From Streptomyces sp. NBC_00525 (GTDB lineage: Bacteria > Actinomycetota > Actinomycetes > Streptomycetales > Streptomycetaceae), in contig NZ_CP107834.1 in the NCBI RefSeq assembly GCF_036346595.1, forward strand, positions 1,984,001 to 2,048,000: a stretch of DNA of 64,000 nt, written 5' to 3'. A program made the translations under genes and the position numbers. The stretch's first letter is position 1; each line of letters starts with the position of its first letter. A model generated the notes under the pieces. It ran no database searches, was not told the DNA's origin, and saw only the letters and a list, made by a program, of their open reading frames with translations. Positions 1 through 9,865 of the stretch are shown piece by piece.

Positions 1-54
1 GTGTCGAGAGCGGGAGCCGCGAGGGCGCCGCCGGAACGGGAGGAACCGACATGA
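1..54 (+). CDS. 3' end of an upstream gene (partial)
   Basis: The first frame is open from base 1 and ends at a TGA at 52-54, which overlaps the ATG at 51-53 as ATGA. Such 4-base overlaps are typical of translationally coupled actinobacterial genes, so this is probably the last 17 codons of a gene that starts left of the window. The visible tail is basic and Ala/Pro/Glu rich and carries no recognisable motif, so no function can be given. It could also be chance, because frames stay open easily at this GC content. Confidence 0.35.
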   Translation: MSRAGAARAPPEREEPT

Positions 55-752
55 GCAGCACGGCCGTCACACTCCACGCACCTGTCGCCGACGCCGCTCC
101 GATCGCTCCCCGCAAGGCGCTCGTGGACAGTCTGAAGCCGCTGCTGGTGGATGTCGCGCTGCCGCTGGCCTCCTACTACGCGCTGAAGGCGGCGGGGCTC
201 GGCACCTTCGCCGCGCTGGCCTGGAGCAGTACGGTGCCGGCGGTGCGCACGGTGTGGGGCGCGGTGCGCGAGCGGCGGCTCAACGGGCTCGCGGCGCTGA
301 TGGTTTCGGTGAACGCGGTGTCGCTGCTGCTGGGGCTGGTGGCCGGTGACCCGCGGCTGATGCTGCTCAAGGACAGCGGGGTGAGCAGCATCGTCGGGCT
401 GACGTTCCTGGTGACGGCGGTGCGGGGGCGGCCGATGCTGTCGGCGGGGCTGCGGCCGTGGCTGACGCGGGGCGAGGCCGCCAAGTCGGCCGCCTGGGAG
501 CGGCTCGCGGCCGGTTCGCCGGAGTTCCGGCGGGCGGAGACGCGGTTCTCGGCGGTGTGGGGCGGGGCGCTGCTCGCGGAGTGCGCGGTGCGGGCGGTGG
601 GGGCGTACACCGTGCCGGTGGAGACGATGGTGTGGGCCGGGACGGTGCTGATGATCGGCGCGATGGTGGTGGCGTTCCTGGTGTCGGGCCGGGTCGGGGT
701 CGTGCCCATGGAGCGCATGATCGCGGCCGAGGCCGGCACGACGGAGCGCTGA
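51..752 (+). CDS. VC0807-family integral membrane protein
   Basis: The 233-residue protein has about six hydrophobic segments, including residues near 29-60, 76-105, 115-125 and 175-215. It resembles the VC0807 family of membrane proteins, sometimes compared to intracellular-septation or permease-like proteins, whose function is unknown. The ATG is preceded by GGGAGGA at good spacing and overlaps the stop of the previous frame, suggesting an operon entering from the left. It converges on mmsA, and the two stop codons are separated by a strong hairpin at 769-803. The family assignment is from overall sequence character; a substrate cannot be inferred. Confidence 0.75.
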   Translation: MSSTAVTLHAPVADAAPIAPRKALVDSLKPLLVDVALPLASYYALKAAGLGTFAALAWSSTVPAVRTVWGAVRERRLNGLAALMVSVNAVSLLLGLVAGDPRLMLLKDSGVSSIVGLTFLVTAVRGRPMLSAGLRPWLTRGEAAKSAAWERLAAGSPEFRRAETRFSAVWGGALLAECAVRAVGAYTVPVETMVWAGTVLMIGAMVVAFLVSGRVGVVPMERMIAAEAGTTER

Positions 753-768
753 GGCCGTCCACGGGATT

Positions 769-803
769 CCGCAGGGCCACTCCGGGGGGGGGTGGCCCTG
801 CGG
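769..803. terminator. Bidirectional hairpin terminator
   Basis: A perfect 12-bp stem (769-780 with 792-803) encloses an 11-base loop that includes an 8-G run. It lies between the convergent stop codons of the membrane protein gene and mmsA, where a shared terminator is expected. There is no clear T-tract, as is usual in Streptomyces. Confidence 0.8.
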
Positions 804-828
804 GCGTGTCCGCCCGTGCGGCGCCGGG

Positions 829-2328
<1,500 letters not shown>

Positions 2329-2339
2329 CTGCGACTCCT

Positions 2340-4292
2340 TCAGAGGTGATGGCGCCGGCCGGTGCGGTGTCGTTCGTACTCTTTCCGTGCTTCGACCGCC
2401 GGGGGGCGGGTGGCCGTCGCGGCCACGGGAACATCCCACCACGCCTGCGCCGGCGGGGGCCCCTGCCCGGCACCGGGTGTTTCGGTCTCGACGTGGACGC
2501 AGACGGGCCGGTCGGCGCTGCGGGCCAGGGCCAGCGCCTCGCGCAGTTCGGCGACCGTCGCGGCGCGCAGCACCCGCATGCCGAGCGAGGCGGCGTTGGC
2601 GGCGAGGTCCACGGGCAGCGGCGGGCCGGTGAAGCCGCCGTCCTCGCGGTGGCGGTAGTCCGTGCCGAAGCGTTCGCCGCCGGTCGCCTCGGAGAGGCCG
2701 CCGATCGAGGCGTAGCCGTGGTTCTGCAGGACGACGAGCTTGACGGGCAGGTTCTCCTGGACGGCGGTGACGATCTCGGTGGGGTTCATCAGATACGTGC
2801 CGTCGCCGACGAGCGCCCAGACGGGGCGGCCGGGGGCGGCGAGCTGGACGCCGATCGCGGCCGGGATCTCGTAGCCCATGCAGGAGTAGCCGTACTCGAC
2901 GTGGTACTGGCGCGGGGAGCGGGTGCGCCAGAGCTTGTGCAGGTCGCCGGGGAGCGAGCCGGCCGCGTTGACGAGGATGTCCTCCTCGGTGACCAGCTCG
3001 TCCAGCAGGCCGAGGAACTGGGTCTGGGTGGGGCGGGCGGCCGGGTCGGGGGCGGCGTACGCGGCGTCGACGCGCTGCTCCCAGCGGGCCTTGGCCGCGG
3101 TGTACTCCGCCTCGTACGCCGGGTCGGCGCGGTGGCCGGCGAGGGCGTCGGTGAGGGCTTCGAGGGCGGTGCGGGCGTCCGCGACGAGTGGGAGCGCGGC
3201 GAGCTTGTGGGCGTCGAAGCCGGTGATGTTGAGGTTGAGGAAGCGGACGTCCGGGTGCGCGAAGAGGGTCGCGGACGCGGTGGTGAAGTCGGTGTACCGG
3301 GTGCCGACGCCGATGACCAGGTCGGCGGTGCGGGCGAGGTCGTCGGCGGTGGCGGTGCCGGTGTGGCCGATGCCGCCGACGTCGGCGGGGTGGTCGTGGC
3401 GCAGGGAGCCCTTGCCGGCCTGGGTGGAGGCGACGGGGATGCGGGTGGCTTCGGCGAACGCGGCGAGGGCGTCCTCGGCGGCGCTGTGGTGGACCCCGCC
3501 GCCCGCGACGACGAGCGGGCGGCGGGCGGCGCGCACCGCCCGGACCGCCCGGTCGAGTTCGCCGGGGTCGGGGGCGGGGCGGCGTACGTGCCAGACGCGC
3601 TCGGCGAAGAACTCGGGGGGCCAGTCGTGCGCCTCGGCCTGGACGTCCTGGGGCAGCGCGAGGGTGACGGCGCCGGTCGCGGCCGGGTCGGTGAGGACCC
3701 GCATGGCGTGCAGCGCGGCCGGGATCAGCGCCTCGGGGCGGGTGATCCGGTCGAAGTAGCGGGAGACGGGGCGCAGGCAGTCGTTGACGGAGATGTCGCC
3801 CGCGTACGGCACTTCCAGTTGCTGGAGTACGGGGTCGGCGGGGCGGGTCGCGAAGGTGTCGCCGGGCAGCAGCAGGACGGGGAGGTGGTTGACGGTGGCG
3901 AGGGCGGCGCCGGTGACGAGGTTGGTGGCGCCGGGGCCGATGGAGGTGGTGACGGCCTGCGCGGAGAGCCGGCCCGTCTGGCGGGCGTGGCCGACGGCTG
4001 CGTGCACCATGGCCTGTTCGTTGCGGCCCTGGAGGTAGGGCATGGTGGGGCCGGTCTCCAGGAGGGCCTGGCCGATGCCCGCGACGTTGCCGTGGCCGAA
4101 GATGCCCCAGGTGGCGGTGATCAGCCGTTGGCGTGTGCCGTCGCGCTCGGTGTACTGGCGGGCGAGGAAGGCGATGAGTGCCTGGGCGGTGGTGAGGCGG
4201 CGGGCGGACCGGCCGGTGGCCGGGGGTGTCGGGGGCGTCTCTGCTGTCGGGGGCGGCGTGGGTGTTCCGGGTGTCGTGGGTGTCGCGGTCAT
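2340..4292 (-). CDS. iolD: 3D-(3,5/4)-trihydroxycyclohexane-1,2-dione hydrolase
   Basis: IolD is a thiamine-diphosphate enzyme that opens the cyclitol ring of the diketone made by inosose dehydratase, giving 5-deoxy-glucuronate. The protein is about 650 residues, the usual length. It shows the three-domain TPP fold: an N-terminal PYR domain with the catalytic glutamate in a GRNEQAMVHAAVGHA segment, a central domain, and a C-terminal PP domain with the GDGTYLMNPTEI cofactor motif followed by QNHGYASIG. The first ~30 residues are a Thr/Pro-rich extension. The start at 4292 overlaps the iolB stop as ATGA, so translation is coupled. Context and sequence agree strongly. Confidence 0.95.
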   Translation of the reverse strand: MTATPTTPGTPTPPPTAETPPTPPATGRSARRLTTAQALIAFLARQYTERDGTRQRLITATWGIFGHGNVAGIGQALLETGPTMPYLQGRNEQAMVHAAVGHARQTGRLSAQAVTTSIGPGATNLVTGAALATVNHLPVLLLPGDTFATRPADPVLQQLEVPYAGDISVNDCLRPVSRYFDRITRPEALIPAALHAMRVLTDPAATGAVTLALPQDVQAEAHDWPPEFFAERVWHVRRPAPDPGELDRAVRAVRAARRPLVVAGGGVHHSAAEDALAAFAEATRIPVASTQAGKGSLRHDHPADVGGIGHTGTATADDLARTADLVIGVGTRYTDFTTASATLFAHPDVRFLNLNITGFDAHKLAALPLVADARTALEALTDALAGHRADPAYEAEYTAAKARWEQRVDAAYAAPDPAARPTQTQFLGLLDELVTEEDILVNAAGSLPGDLHKLWRTRSPRQYHVEYGYSCMGYEIPAAIGVQLAAPGRPVWALVGDGTYLMNPTEIVTAVQENLPVKLVVLQNHGYASIGGLSEATGGERFGTDYRHREDGGFTGPPLPVDLAANAASLGMRVLRAATVAELREALALARSADRPVCVHVETETPGAGQGPPPAQAWWDVPVAATATRPPAVEARKEYERHRTGRRHHL

Positions 4293-5167
4293 GCGGGGTC
4301 CTCCGGGCCGTGGAGCGGGAGGCGGGGGTCGACGGGCTGGGACGGCCAGGTGTCGCGCACCCAGCTGTGGTCGGGGTGGTCGCGGATCAGCCACTCCCGC
4401 TTCTCGCCGGGGCCCGCCATGACGTTGAGGTAGTACATGGTGCGGCCGGGTGGCGCGATGGACGGGCCGTGCCAGCCGTCCGGGATGAGCACGGTGTCAC
4501 CGCTGCGGACCTCGGCCAGCACGTCCGTGCCGCCGGGGCGGGACGGCGAGACGCGGTGGTAGCCGAGGCCGCCGCCCTCCACCTCGAAGTAGTAGATCTC
4601 CTCCAGGACGGACTCCCGGCCGGGATGGTGCTCGTCGTGCTTGTGCGGCGGGTAGGAGGACCAGTTGCCGCCGGGGGTGAGGACTTCGACCGCGATCAGC
4701 CGGTCGCAGTCGAAGGCGTCGGCGGCGGCGAAGTTGTGGACCTGCCGGGAGCAGGTTCCGGAGCCGCGCAGCTCCACGCGTACCTCCGGCGCGGGGCCGT
4801 AACGAGCGGGGAGTCGTCGCTCGCATTTCGCTCCTGCCAGGGCGAAGCGGCCGCCGGCGCCGGAGGCGATCTGTGCGTGGGCATCGCGCGGTACATAGGC
4901 GAAGTCGGTAACGCCGCTGAACACACTCCTACGGCCCAGCAGTTCAAAGATCTCATCTGAGGTGTGCACCGTACAGCCGCCGGTCAACGGCAGAATGATC
5001 CACTCGCTCTCCCCGGTGACAAGTGTGTGAACTCCTCCCGGTTCCAGCTCCACCACTTCGAGGCCGGATCGCTCCCAGCCGGCCTGTTCCGGCCCGATGT
5101 CCACGGTGTACGGCCCGTGCCCGGTGCTTCCGGCGGGCAGATGGTACGTCGTCGGTTCCCGTCGCAT
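4289..5167 (-). CDS. iolB: 5-deoxy-glucuronate isomerase
   Basis: IolB isomerises 5-deoxy-D-glucuronate to 2-deoxy-5-keto-D-gluconate. The 292-residue cupin-type protein contains the conserved YPPHKHDEH metal-ligand segment followed by EEIYYFEVEGG, and the HGPS and YYLNVMAGP blocks near the C terminus. The ATG at 5167 follows iolC by two bases, with AAGGGGAA inside the 3' end of iolC as its ribosome-binding site. Its stop overlaps the iolD start by four bases. The tight packing indicates one polycistronic message for iolC-iolB-iolD-mmsA. Confidence 0.95.
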   Translation of the reverse strand: MRREPTTYHLPAGSTGHGPYTVDIGPEQAGWERSGLEVVELEPGGVHTLVTGESEWIILPLTGGCTVHTSDEIFELLGRRSVFSGVTDFAYVPRDAHAQIASGAGGRFALAGAKCERRLPARYGPAPEVRVELRGSGTCSRQVHNFAAADAFDCDRLIAVEVLTPGGNWSSYPPHKHDEHHPGRESVLEEIYYFEVEGGGLGYHRVSPSRPGGTDVLAEVRSGDTVLIPDGWHGPSIAPPGRTMYYLNVMAGPGEKREWLIRDHPDHSWVRDTWPSQPVDPRLPLHGPEDPA

Positions 5168-5169
5168 GC

Positions 5170-6207
5170 TCAGTTCCCCTTCCCCTGCTGGACGGTGACC
5201 GCGCCCTCGGCGAGGGCGGCCTCGACCTCGTGCGGGAACGGCATGGCGGAGGAGCAGGCGAGCCGGGCGGCGACGATGGCGCCCGCCGCGTTGGCGTAGC
5301 GGATGGTGCGGGCGAGGTCCCAGCCGCTGAGCAGGCCGTGGCAGAGGGCCCCGCCGAAGGCGTCGCCCGCGCCGAGGCCGTTGACCACGTCGACGGGGAG
5401 CGGCGGCACATCGGCGACCGTGCCGTCGCGGTGGACGGCGAGGACGCCGGCCGGGCCCTGTTTGACGACGGCCAGTTCGACGCCGGCGTCGATGAGGGCG
5501 CGGGCGGCCGCGTACGGTTCGCGCTCGCCGGTCGCCACCTCGCACTCGTCGAGGTTGCCCACGGCGACGGTCGCGTAGGCCAGGGCCTCGCGGTAGCGGG
5601 CGGCGGGCCGGGGCGCGGCGGCGCCGTCGCGCTCGGCGAGGCCGTTCCGCTCGGCGGCGCCGTTCCGCTCGGCGGGCGGCCAGAACGCGGGGCGCCAGTC
5701 GAGGTCGAAGACGGTGAGGGCCGCGCGGTCGCGGGCGCGCAGCGCGGTGAGCGTCGCGGTGCGGCTGGGCTCGGCGCAGAGTCCGGTGCCGGTCATCCAG
5801 AAGACGGCGGCGGACCGGATCGCCGCCAGGTCGAGTTCGGCGGGGTGGATCTCCAGGTCGGGGGCCTTGGGCTGCCGGTAGAAGTAGAGGGGGAAGTCGT
5901 CGGGCGGGAAGATCTCGCAGAAGGTGACCGGGGTCGGGTAGGCGGCGACGGGCGTCACCCAGCGGTCGTCGACGCCGAACTCCCGCAACTGCTCGCGCAG
6001 ATAGGTGCCGAAGGGGTCCTGTCCGGTGCGGGTCACGACGGCGGTGCGCCGGCCGAGGCGGGCTGCGGCGACGGCGACGTTGGACGGGGAGCCGCCGAGG
6101 AACTTCCCGAAGGTGTCGACCCGTGCCAGCGGCACGCCCGTGCGCAGGGGGTAGAGGTCCACCCCGATCCGCCCCATGGTGATCACGTCGTACGGCTGCT
6201 CGGGCAT
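5170..6207 (-). CDS. iolC: 5-dehydro-2-deoxygluconokinase
   Basis: IolC phosphorylates 2-deoxy-5-keto-gluconate with ATP. The 345-residue protein is a PfkB/ribokinase-family kinase: it has the N-terminal GGSPSNVAVAAARLG substrate motif and the C-terminal NGLGAGDAFGGAL motif with the catalytic aspartate. It is the first gene of the minus-strand iol operon. An oddity is an Asn/Gly/Ala/Glu/Arg repeat near residues 177-192 (ERNGAAERNGLAERDG), produced by an imperfect 18-bp tandem repeat in the DNA and probably lying in a surface loop. No IolJ aldolase gene follows, so the next enzymatic step must be encoded elsewhere. Confidence 0.93.
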   Translation of the reverse strand: MPEQPYDVITMGRIGVDLYPLRTGVPLARVDTFGKFLGGSPSNVAVAAARLGRRTAVVTRTGQDPFGTYLREQLREFGVDDRWVTPVAAYPTPVTFCEIFPPDDFPLYFYRQPKAPDLEIHPAELDLAAIRSAAVFWMTGTGLCAEPSRTATLTALRARDRAALTVFDLDWRPAFWPPAERNGAAERNGLAERDGAAAPRPAARYREALAYATVAVGNLDECEVATGEREPYAAARALIDAGVELAVVKQGPAGVLAVHRDGTVADVPPLPVDVVNGLGAGDAFGGALCHGLLSGWDLARTIRYANAAGAIVAARLACSSAMPFPHEVEAALAEGAVTVQQGKGN

Positions 6208-6389
6208 GCAGTGTCCCTTCCGCTGGGCACCGTTCGGGCTGCCGGAGGGTCCGGCCGCCGCGTCGGCGCCGGCCGGGCTCCGGTATGTCTCTTCCCTGTC
6301 TCACTCTCCCTTTTGATCATCGTCAACCCTGTGCACGGACATGCGGGCGCGTGCTTGACACCCGTTTCACCGCGTGATGAGCCTTGGTC
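6208..6389. promoter_or_regulatory. Divergent iolC / iolE promoter region
   Basis: This 182-bp gap separates the divergent iolC and iolE starts. A consensus TTGACA lies at 6355-6360, 30 bases before the iolE ATG; no good -10 or Shine-Dalgarno follows, so a leaderless or near-leaderless transcript is possible. On the minus strand TTGACG lies at 6326-6321, facing iolC. An interrupted palindrome TTGATCATCGTCAA at 6313-6326 overlaps it and is a candidate operator for an iol repressor. These are visual matches only. Confidence 0.4.
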
Positions 6390-7325
6390 ATGACCTCATC
6401 CACGGCTTCCGCCCCGGACCGCATCCGCATCGGATCGGCACCCGACTCGTGGGGGGTGTGGTTCCCCGACGATCCGCGGCAGGTGCCCTGGCGGCGCTTC
6501 CTCGACGAGGTCGCGGCCGCGGGCTACGAGTGGATCGAGCTGGGTCCGTACGGCTACCTCCCGACCGATCCGGGGCGCCTCGCGGAGGAGACCGGCAGCC
6601 GTGGGCTCTCCGTCTCGGCGGGCACCGTCTTCACCGGATTGCACCACGGGCCGGACGTCTGGGACCGGACCTGGGCGCATGTCGCCGGCATCGCGGCGCT
6701 CACACAGGCGATGGGGGCGGCGCATCTCGTGGTCATCCCCTCGTTCTGGCGGGACGACCGGACGGGCGAGGTGCTGGAGGAGCGCACGCTGACCGCCGGG
6801 CAGTGGCGGAACCTGACCTCGCAGACGGAACGGCTGGCGCGGGAGGTCCGCGAGCGGTACGGGCTGCGCGTCGTCGTCCACCCGCATGCCGACACCCATA
6901 TCGACACCGAGGAGAACGTCAGCCGGTTCCTGGACGCCACCGACGCGGACCTGGTCTCGCTCTGCCTCGACACCGGGCACTACGCGTACTGCGGGGGCGA
7001 CAGCGTGGAGCTGATCGAGCGCTACGGGGAGCGGATCGGCTACCTCCACCTCAAGCAGGTGGACCCGGAGGTCCTCGCGGAGGTGGTGGCGGACGAGGTG
7101 CCGTTCGGGCCGGCCGTGGCGCGCGGGGTGATGTGCGAGCCGCCGGGCGGGGTGCCGGCGCTGGAGCCCGTGCTCGCCGCGGCCCGTCGGCTGGACGTCG
7201 ATCTGTTCGCCATCGTCGAGCAGGACATGTACCCCTGCCCGCCCGACCGGCCCTTCCCGATCGCCCGCCGCACCCGCGACTACCTCCGCTCCTGCGGCAC
7301 GGGCGGGGGGCACCGGGGGGCGTGA
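6390..7325 (+). CDS. iolE: Inosose dehydratase-like TIM-barrel protein
   Basis: The protein of about 311 residues belongs to the sugar-phosphate isomerase/epimerase superfamily (AP endonuclease 2 fold). It opens with the SAPDSWGVWFPDDP block characteristic of IolE/MocC inosose dehydratases, which remove water from scyllo-inosose to make the substrate of IolD. Metal-ligand candidates are the histidines in HPHADTH, the LCLDTGH segment and the glutamate in IVEQDMYP. The start is uncertain: an in-frame TTG at 6384 and the ATG at 6390 are both possible, and neither has a strong ribosome-binding site. It is transcribed away from the other iol genes. No iolG dehydrogenase or inositol transporter is present in this cluster. 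Confidence 0.8.
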   Translation: MTSSTASAPDRIRIGSAPDSWGVWFPDDPRQVPWRRFLDEVAAAGYEWIELGPYGYLPTDPGRLAEETGSRGLSVSAGTVFTGLHHGPDVWDRTWAHVAGIAALTQAMGAAHLVVIPSFWRDDRTGEVLEERTLTAGQWRNLTSQTERLAREVRERYGLRVVVHPHADTHIDTEENVSRFLDATDADLVSLCLDTGHYAYCGGDSVELIERYGERIGYLHLKQVDPEVLAEVVADEVPFGPAVARGVMCEPPGGVPALEPVLAAARRLDVDLFAIVEQDMYPCPPDRPFPIARRTRDYLRSCGTGGGHRGA

Positions 7326-7362
7326 GGCGGGGGGGGCTCCCCGACCTCGCGTCCCACCTCGT

Positions 7363-7392
7363 GCCTCGGGGCTCCCCCGTCTCCCCCGAGGC
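7363..7392. terminator. Hairpin between convergent iolE and MMPL genes
   Basis: A 9-bp perfect stem (7363-7371 with 7384-7392) encloses a 12-base C-rich loop in the 112-bp gap between the convergent stop codons. It is followed by two tandem copies of a 14-bp C-rich unit that contains CCCCGCGCCCCCC. A shared terminator is likely. Confidence 0.6.
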
Positions 7393-7437
7393 TCCCCCGC
7401 CCCGCGCCCCCCGCCCCGCGCCCCCCGCCTCTCGGGG

Positions 7438-9681
7438 TCAGGTCCGGCTGGGGACCCGCTCCGGCTCGCTCACTCCGGGGCTCGGTATCGCCCCGTCCCC
7501 GGGGCGCGGCGCCTCGCCCTCGCTCAGCCCGAACCGTTCGTGGAACCTGCGCAGCGGGGCCGGGGCCCACCAGCTCGCGCGGCCCGTCAGCTTCATCACC
7601 GCCGGGACGAGCAGGCTGCGGACCACCATGGCGTCCATCAGCACGGCGAGCGCGATGCCGAGGCCGAGCATCTTGGTGTTGGTGACCCGCGAGGTGCCGA
7701 TGGCGACCATCACGACCGCCAGGATCACGGCCGCCGCGGTGATCAGGCCGCCGGTGTGCCGCAGGCCGAAGCCGACCGCGTGTTCGTGGTCGCCGGTGCG
7801 GTCGTACTCCTCCTTGATCCGGGAGAGCAGGAACACCCCGTAGTCCATGGAGAGCCCGAAGGCGACGCAGAACATGAGCACCGGGAGCGTCGTCTCGATG
7901 TCGCCCGTGCTGGTGAAGGAGAGCGGCCCGGACAGGTGGCCGTCCTGGAAGACCCAGACCACCGCCCCGAACATCGCGGTCAGGCTCAGGGCGTTGAGGA
8001 CGACGGCCTGGATGGGGATCAGCACACTCCCGGTCAGCAGGAACACCAGCAGCAGCGTCACGACGGCGATGATGCCCACCGCCCACGGCAGCTTGTCGCC
8101 GATGGCCTCCTTGGAGTCCACCAGGACCGCGGCCGTGCCCGTCACGGAGGTCTCGAAGGGGGCGGGCTGCGCCCGCAGGTCCTTCACCAGGCGCTGGGTC
8201 TCCTCCCCGACCGGCTCGCCCTTGCCCAGCACGCCGAAGTAGGCCGTCCGCCCCTCGGTGAACGGGCCGTCCACCCGGAGGACGCCCGGAAGCGCGGCGA
8301 TCCGGTCGCGGTACGCGGCGTACTGGGCGGGGGTCGCCGCGCCCTCGGCCAGGATGTCGAGGCTGCCGCCGGGGCTGCCGGGGAAGCCGTCCCGTACGTG
8401 CTGCTGCACCACGTGGGACTCGGCCGTCGCGGGCAACTGCCGGTCATCAGCCGTACCGAACTTCACGCCCAGGAAGGGCAGCCCGAGCAGGACGAGCCCC
8501 ACGCTCGTGGCGATCGCGAACAGGGGCGCCCTGCGCATCACCAGCTTCGCGAACCTCCCCCAGCCCGCGCCGGCCTCGGCCCCGGCGGAAGCGGCGTCCG
8601 CAGCCGATGCCGGCCGCCTCCGGCGCAGCGCCTTGCGCAGGTCCAGGGAGTTGACGCGGGGGCCCAGGAGCATCAGGGCGGCCGGCAGGAGGATGAGCGC
8701 CGCAGCGGCGGCCAGCAGCACCACGGCGATGCCCGCGTAGGCGAAGGAGCGCAGGAAGTACTGCGGGAAGACCAGCATCGCGGCGAGCGACACGGCGACC
8801 GTCAGCGAGGAGAACAGCACCGTACGGCCCGCCGTGCGCAGCGTCGTCCCGACGGCCGTCCGGGTCGGGGCGCCGGTCGCCAGTTCCTCGCGGAACCGCC
8901 GCACGATGAACAAGGCGTAGTCGATGGCGAGCCCGAGGCCGAGGGCCGTGGTGAGGTTCTGCGCGAAGACGGAGACGTCGGCGAACTCGGTGATGCCGCG
9001 CAGCACGGCGTTGGTGCCGAGGATGGCCACGATGCCCACGCCCAGGGGCAGCAGGGCGGCGATCGCGCTGCCGAAGACCATGACGAGCAGCACCAGCGTC
9101 ACCGGGAGGGCGATCATCTCGGCCCTCAGCAGGTCCTCCTGGATGATCTTCTGCATCTCGTGCTGCACGGCGGCGGGGCCGCCGACCGATACGTTCACCG
9201 GGCCGTGCTCTCCCCGGAAGGCCGGGGCCAGCCGGTCCAGCACCTCGCCCGCCGCCTTGTCGTCCCCCTTGATGCGGGCGGCGATGAGCGCTTCCCGGCC
9301 GTCCTTCGCGCGCAGCGCGGGCGCCTTGTCCTGCCAGTAGGAGCGGACGCCCACGACGTCCGCCTCCCGGGCGAGCCGGGCGGCCAGGCGGGTCGCCTCT
9401 GCGGCCACGGCGGGATCGTCCACGGAGGCGGCGCCGCTGTCCACGAGCAGCAGGAGGTTGGGCTGGGAGGCGGGGAACTCGCGCTCCAGGGCCTTGGTGG
9501 CATAGGTCGACTCGGCGTCCGGCGCCTGCCAGCCACCACTGCCCATCCGGTCGGCGACCCCGCCGCCCGCGAGGACCGCGAGCGCCGTGATCACCAGAGC
9601 CGCCAGCAGCGTGAGCCGGGGGCGGGCGGTCACGAAGCGCGTCCAGCCCCCCGGACGCTGTGGACCATTGACTTCGGGCAT
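7438..9681 (-). CDS. MMPL-family RND transporter
   Basis: The 747-residue membrane protein has the MMPL architecture: TM1 near residues 13-35, a large extracytoplasmic loop, five clustered TM segments (about 180-340), a second loop, and a second five-helix cluster (about 510-690). Duplicated ALGLGLAIDYALFIV and AFGLSMDYGVFLL segments carry the paired Asp-Tyr of the proton relay. Such proteins export lipids, siderophores or drugs; the substrate here is unknown. The ATG at 9681 was chosen because AAGGGGA precedes it. It is divergent from a TetR regulator across a 184-bp region with a double palindrome, so repression by that regulator is likely. Confidence 0.88.
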   Translation of the reverse strand: MPEVNGPQRPGGWTRFVTARPRLTLLAALVITALAVLAGGGVADRMGSGGWQAPDAESTYATKALEREFPASQPNLLLLVDSGAASVDDPAVAAEATRLAARLAREADVVGVRSYWQDKAPALRAKDGREALIAARIKGDDKAAGEVLDRLAPAFRGEHGPVNVSVGGPAAVQHEMQKIIQEDLLRAEMIALPVTLVLLVMVFGSAIAALLPLGVGIVAILGTNAVLRGITEFADVSVFAQNLTTALGLGLAIDYALFIVRRFREELATGAPTRTAVGTTLRTAGRTVLFSSLTVAVSLAAMLVFPQYFLRSFAYAGIAVVLLAAAAALILLPAALMLLGPRVNSLDLRKALRRRRPASAADAASAGAEAGAGWGRFAKLVMRRAPLFAIATSVGLVLLGLPFLGVKFGTADDRQLPATAESHVVQQHVRDGFPGSPGGSLDILAEGAATPAQYAAYRDRIAALPGVLRVDGPFTEGRTAYFGVLGKGEPVGEETQRLVKDLRAQPAPFETSVTGTAAVLVDSKEAIGDKLPWAVGIIAVVTLLLVFLLTGSVLIPIQAVVLNALSLTAMFGAVVWVFQDGHLSGPLSFTSTGDIETTLPVLMFCVAFGLSMDYGVFLLSRIKEEYDRTGDHEHAVGFGLRHTGGLITAAAVILAVVMVAIGTSRVTNTKMLGLGIALAVLMDAMVVRSLLVPAVMKLTGRASWWAPAPLRRFHERFGLSEGEAPRPGDGAIPSPGVSEPERVPSRT

Positions 9682-9780
9682 GGTGCGAGATCCCCTTTTC
9701 CCCCGGACCCGGGCACGCCAGGCGGCCGCACGAGGCGGTCGCGCAGGGCAGCATGGATCAGTCGTTGCCACATACACTGG

Positions 9781-9835
9781 CAAACACGAGTCTTCGCTCG
9801 CGTTTCATAAGAATGCGAGCGACCACTCGTGTTTG
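9781..9835. promoter_or_regulatory. Nested double palindrome, likely TetR operators
   Basis: This 55-bp element is symmetric about base 9808. The outer arms 9781-9791 and 9825-9835 are a perfect 11-bp inverted repeat (CAAACACGAGT), and the inner arms 9794-9801 and 9815-9822 (TCGCTCGC) are a perfect 8-bp inverted repeat on the same centre. Each half also reads as its own CGAG-N6-CTCG palindrome (9787-9800 and 9816-9829), as expected for two regulator dimers. A minus-strand TTGACA at 9839-9834 facing the MMPL gene overlaps the right arm, so binding would block its promoter. The neighbouring TetR gene is the obvious candidate binder. Confidence 0.75.
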
Positions 9836-9865
9836 TCAACCGCTCACGAAAGCTGGGGATTGACC

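Noticed and set aside
6313..6326. TTGATCATCGTCAA as a confirmed IolR site
   Set aside because: It is an attractive interrupted palindrome but does not match any iol operator consensus I can state with confidence, so it is only mentioned as a candidate.
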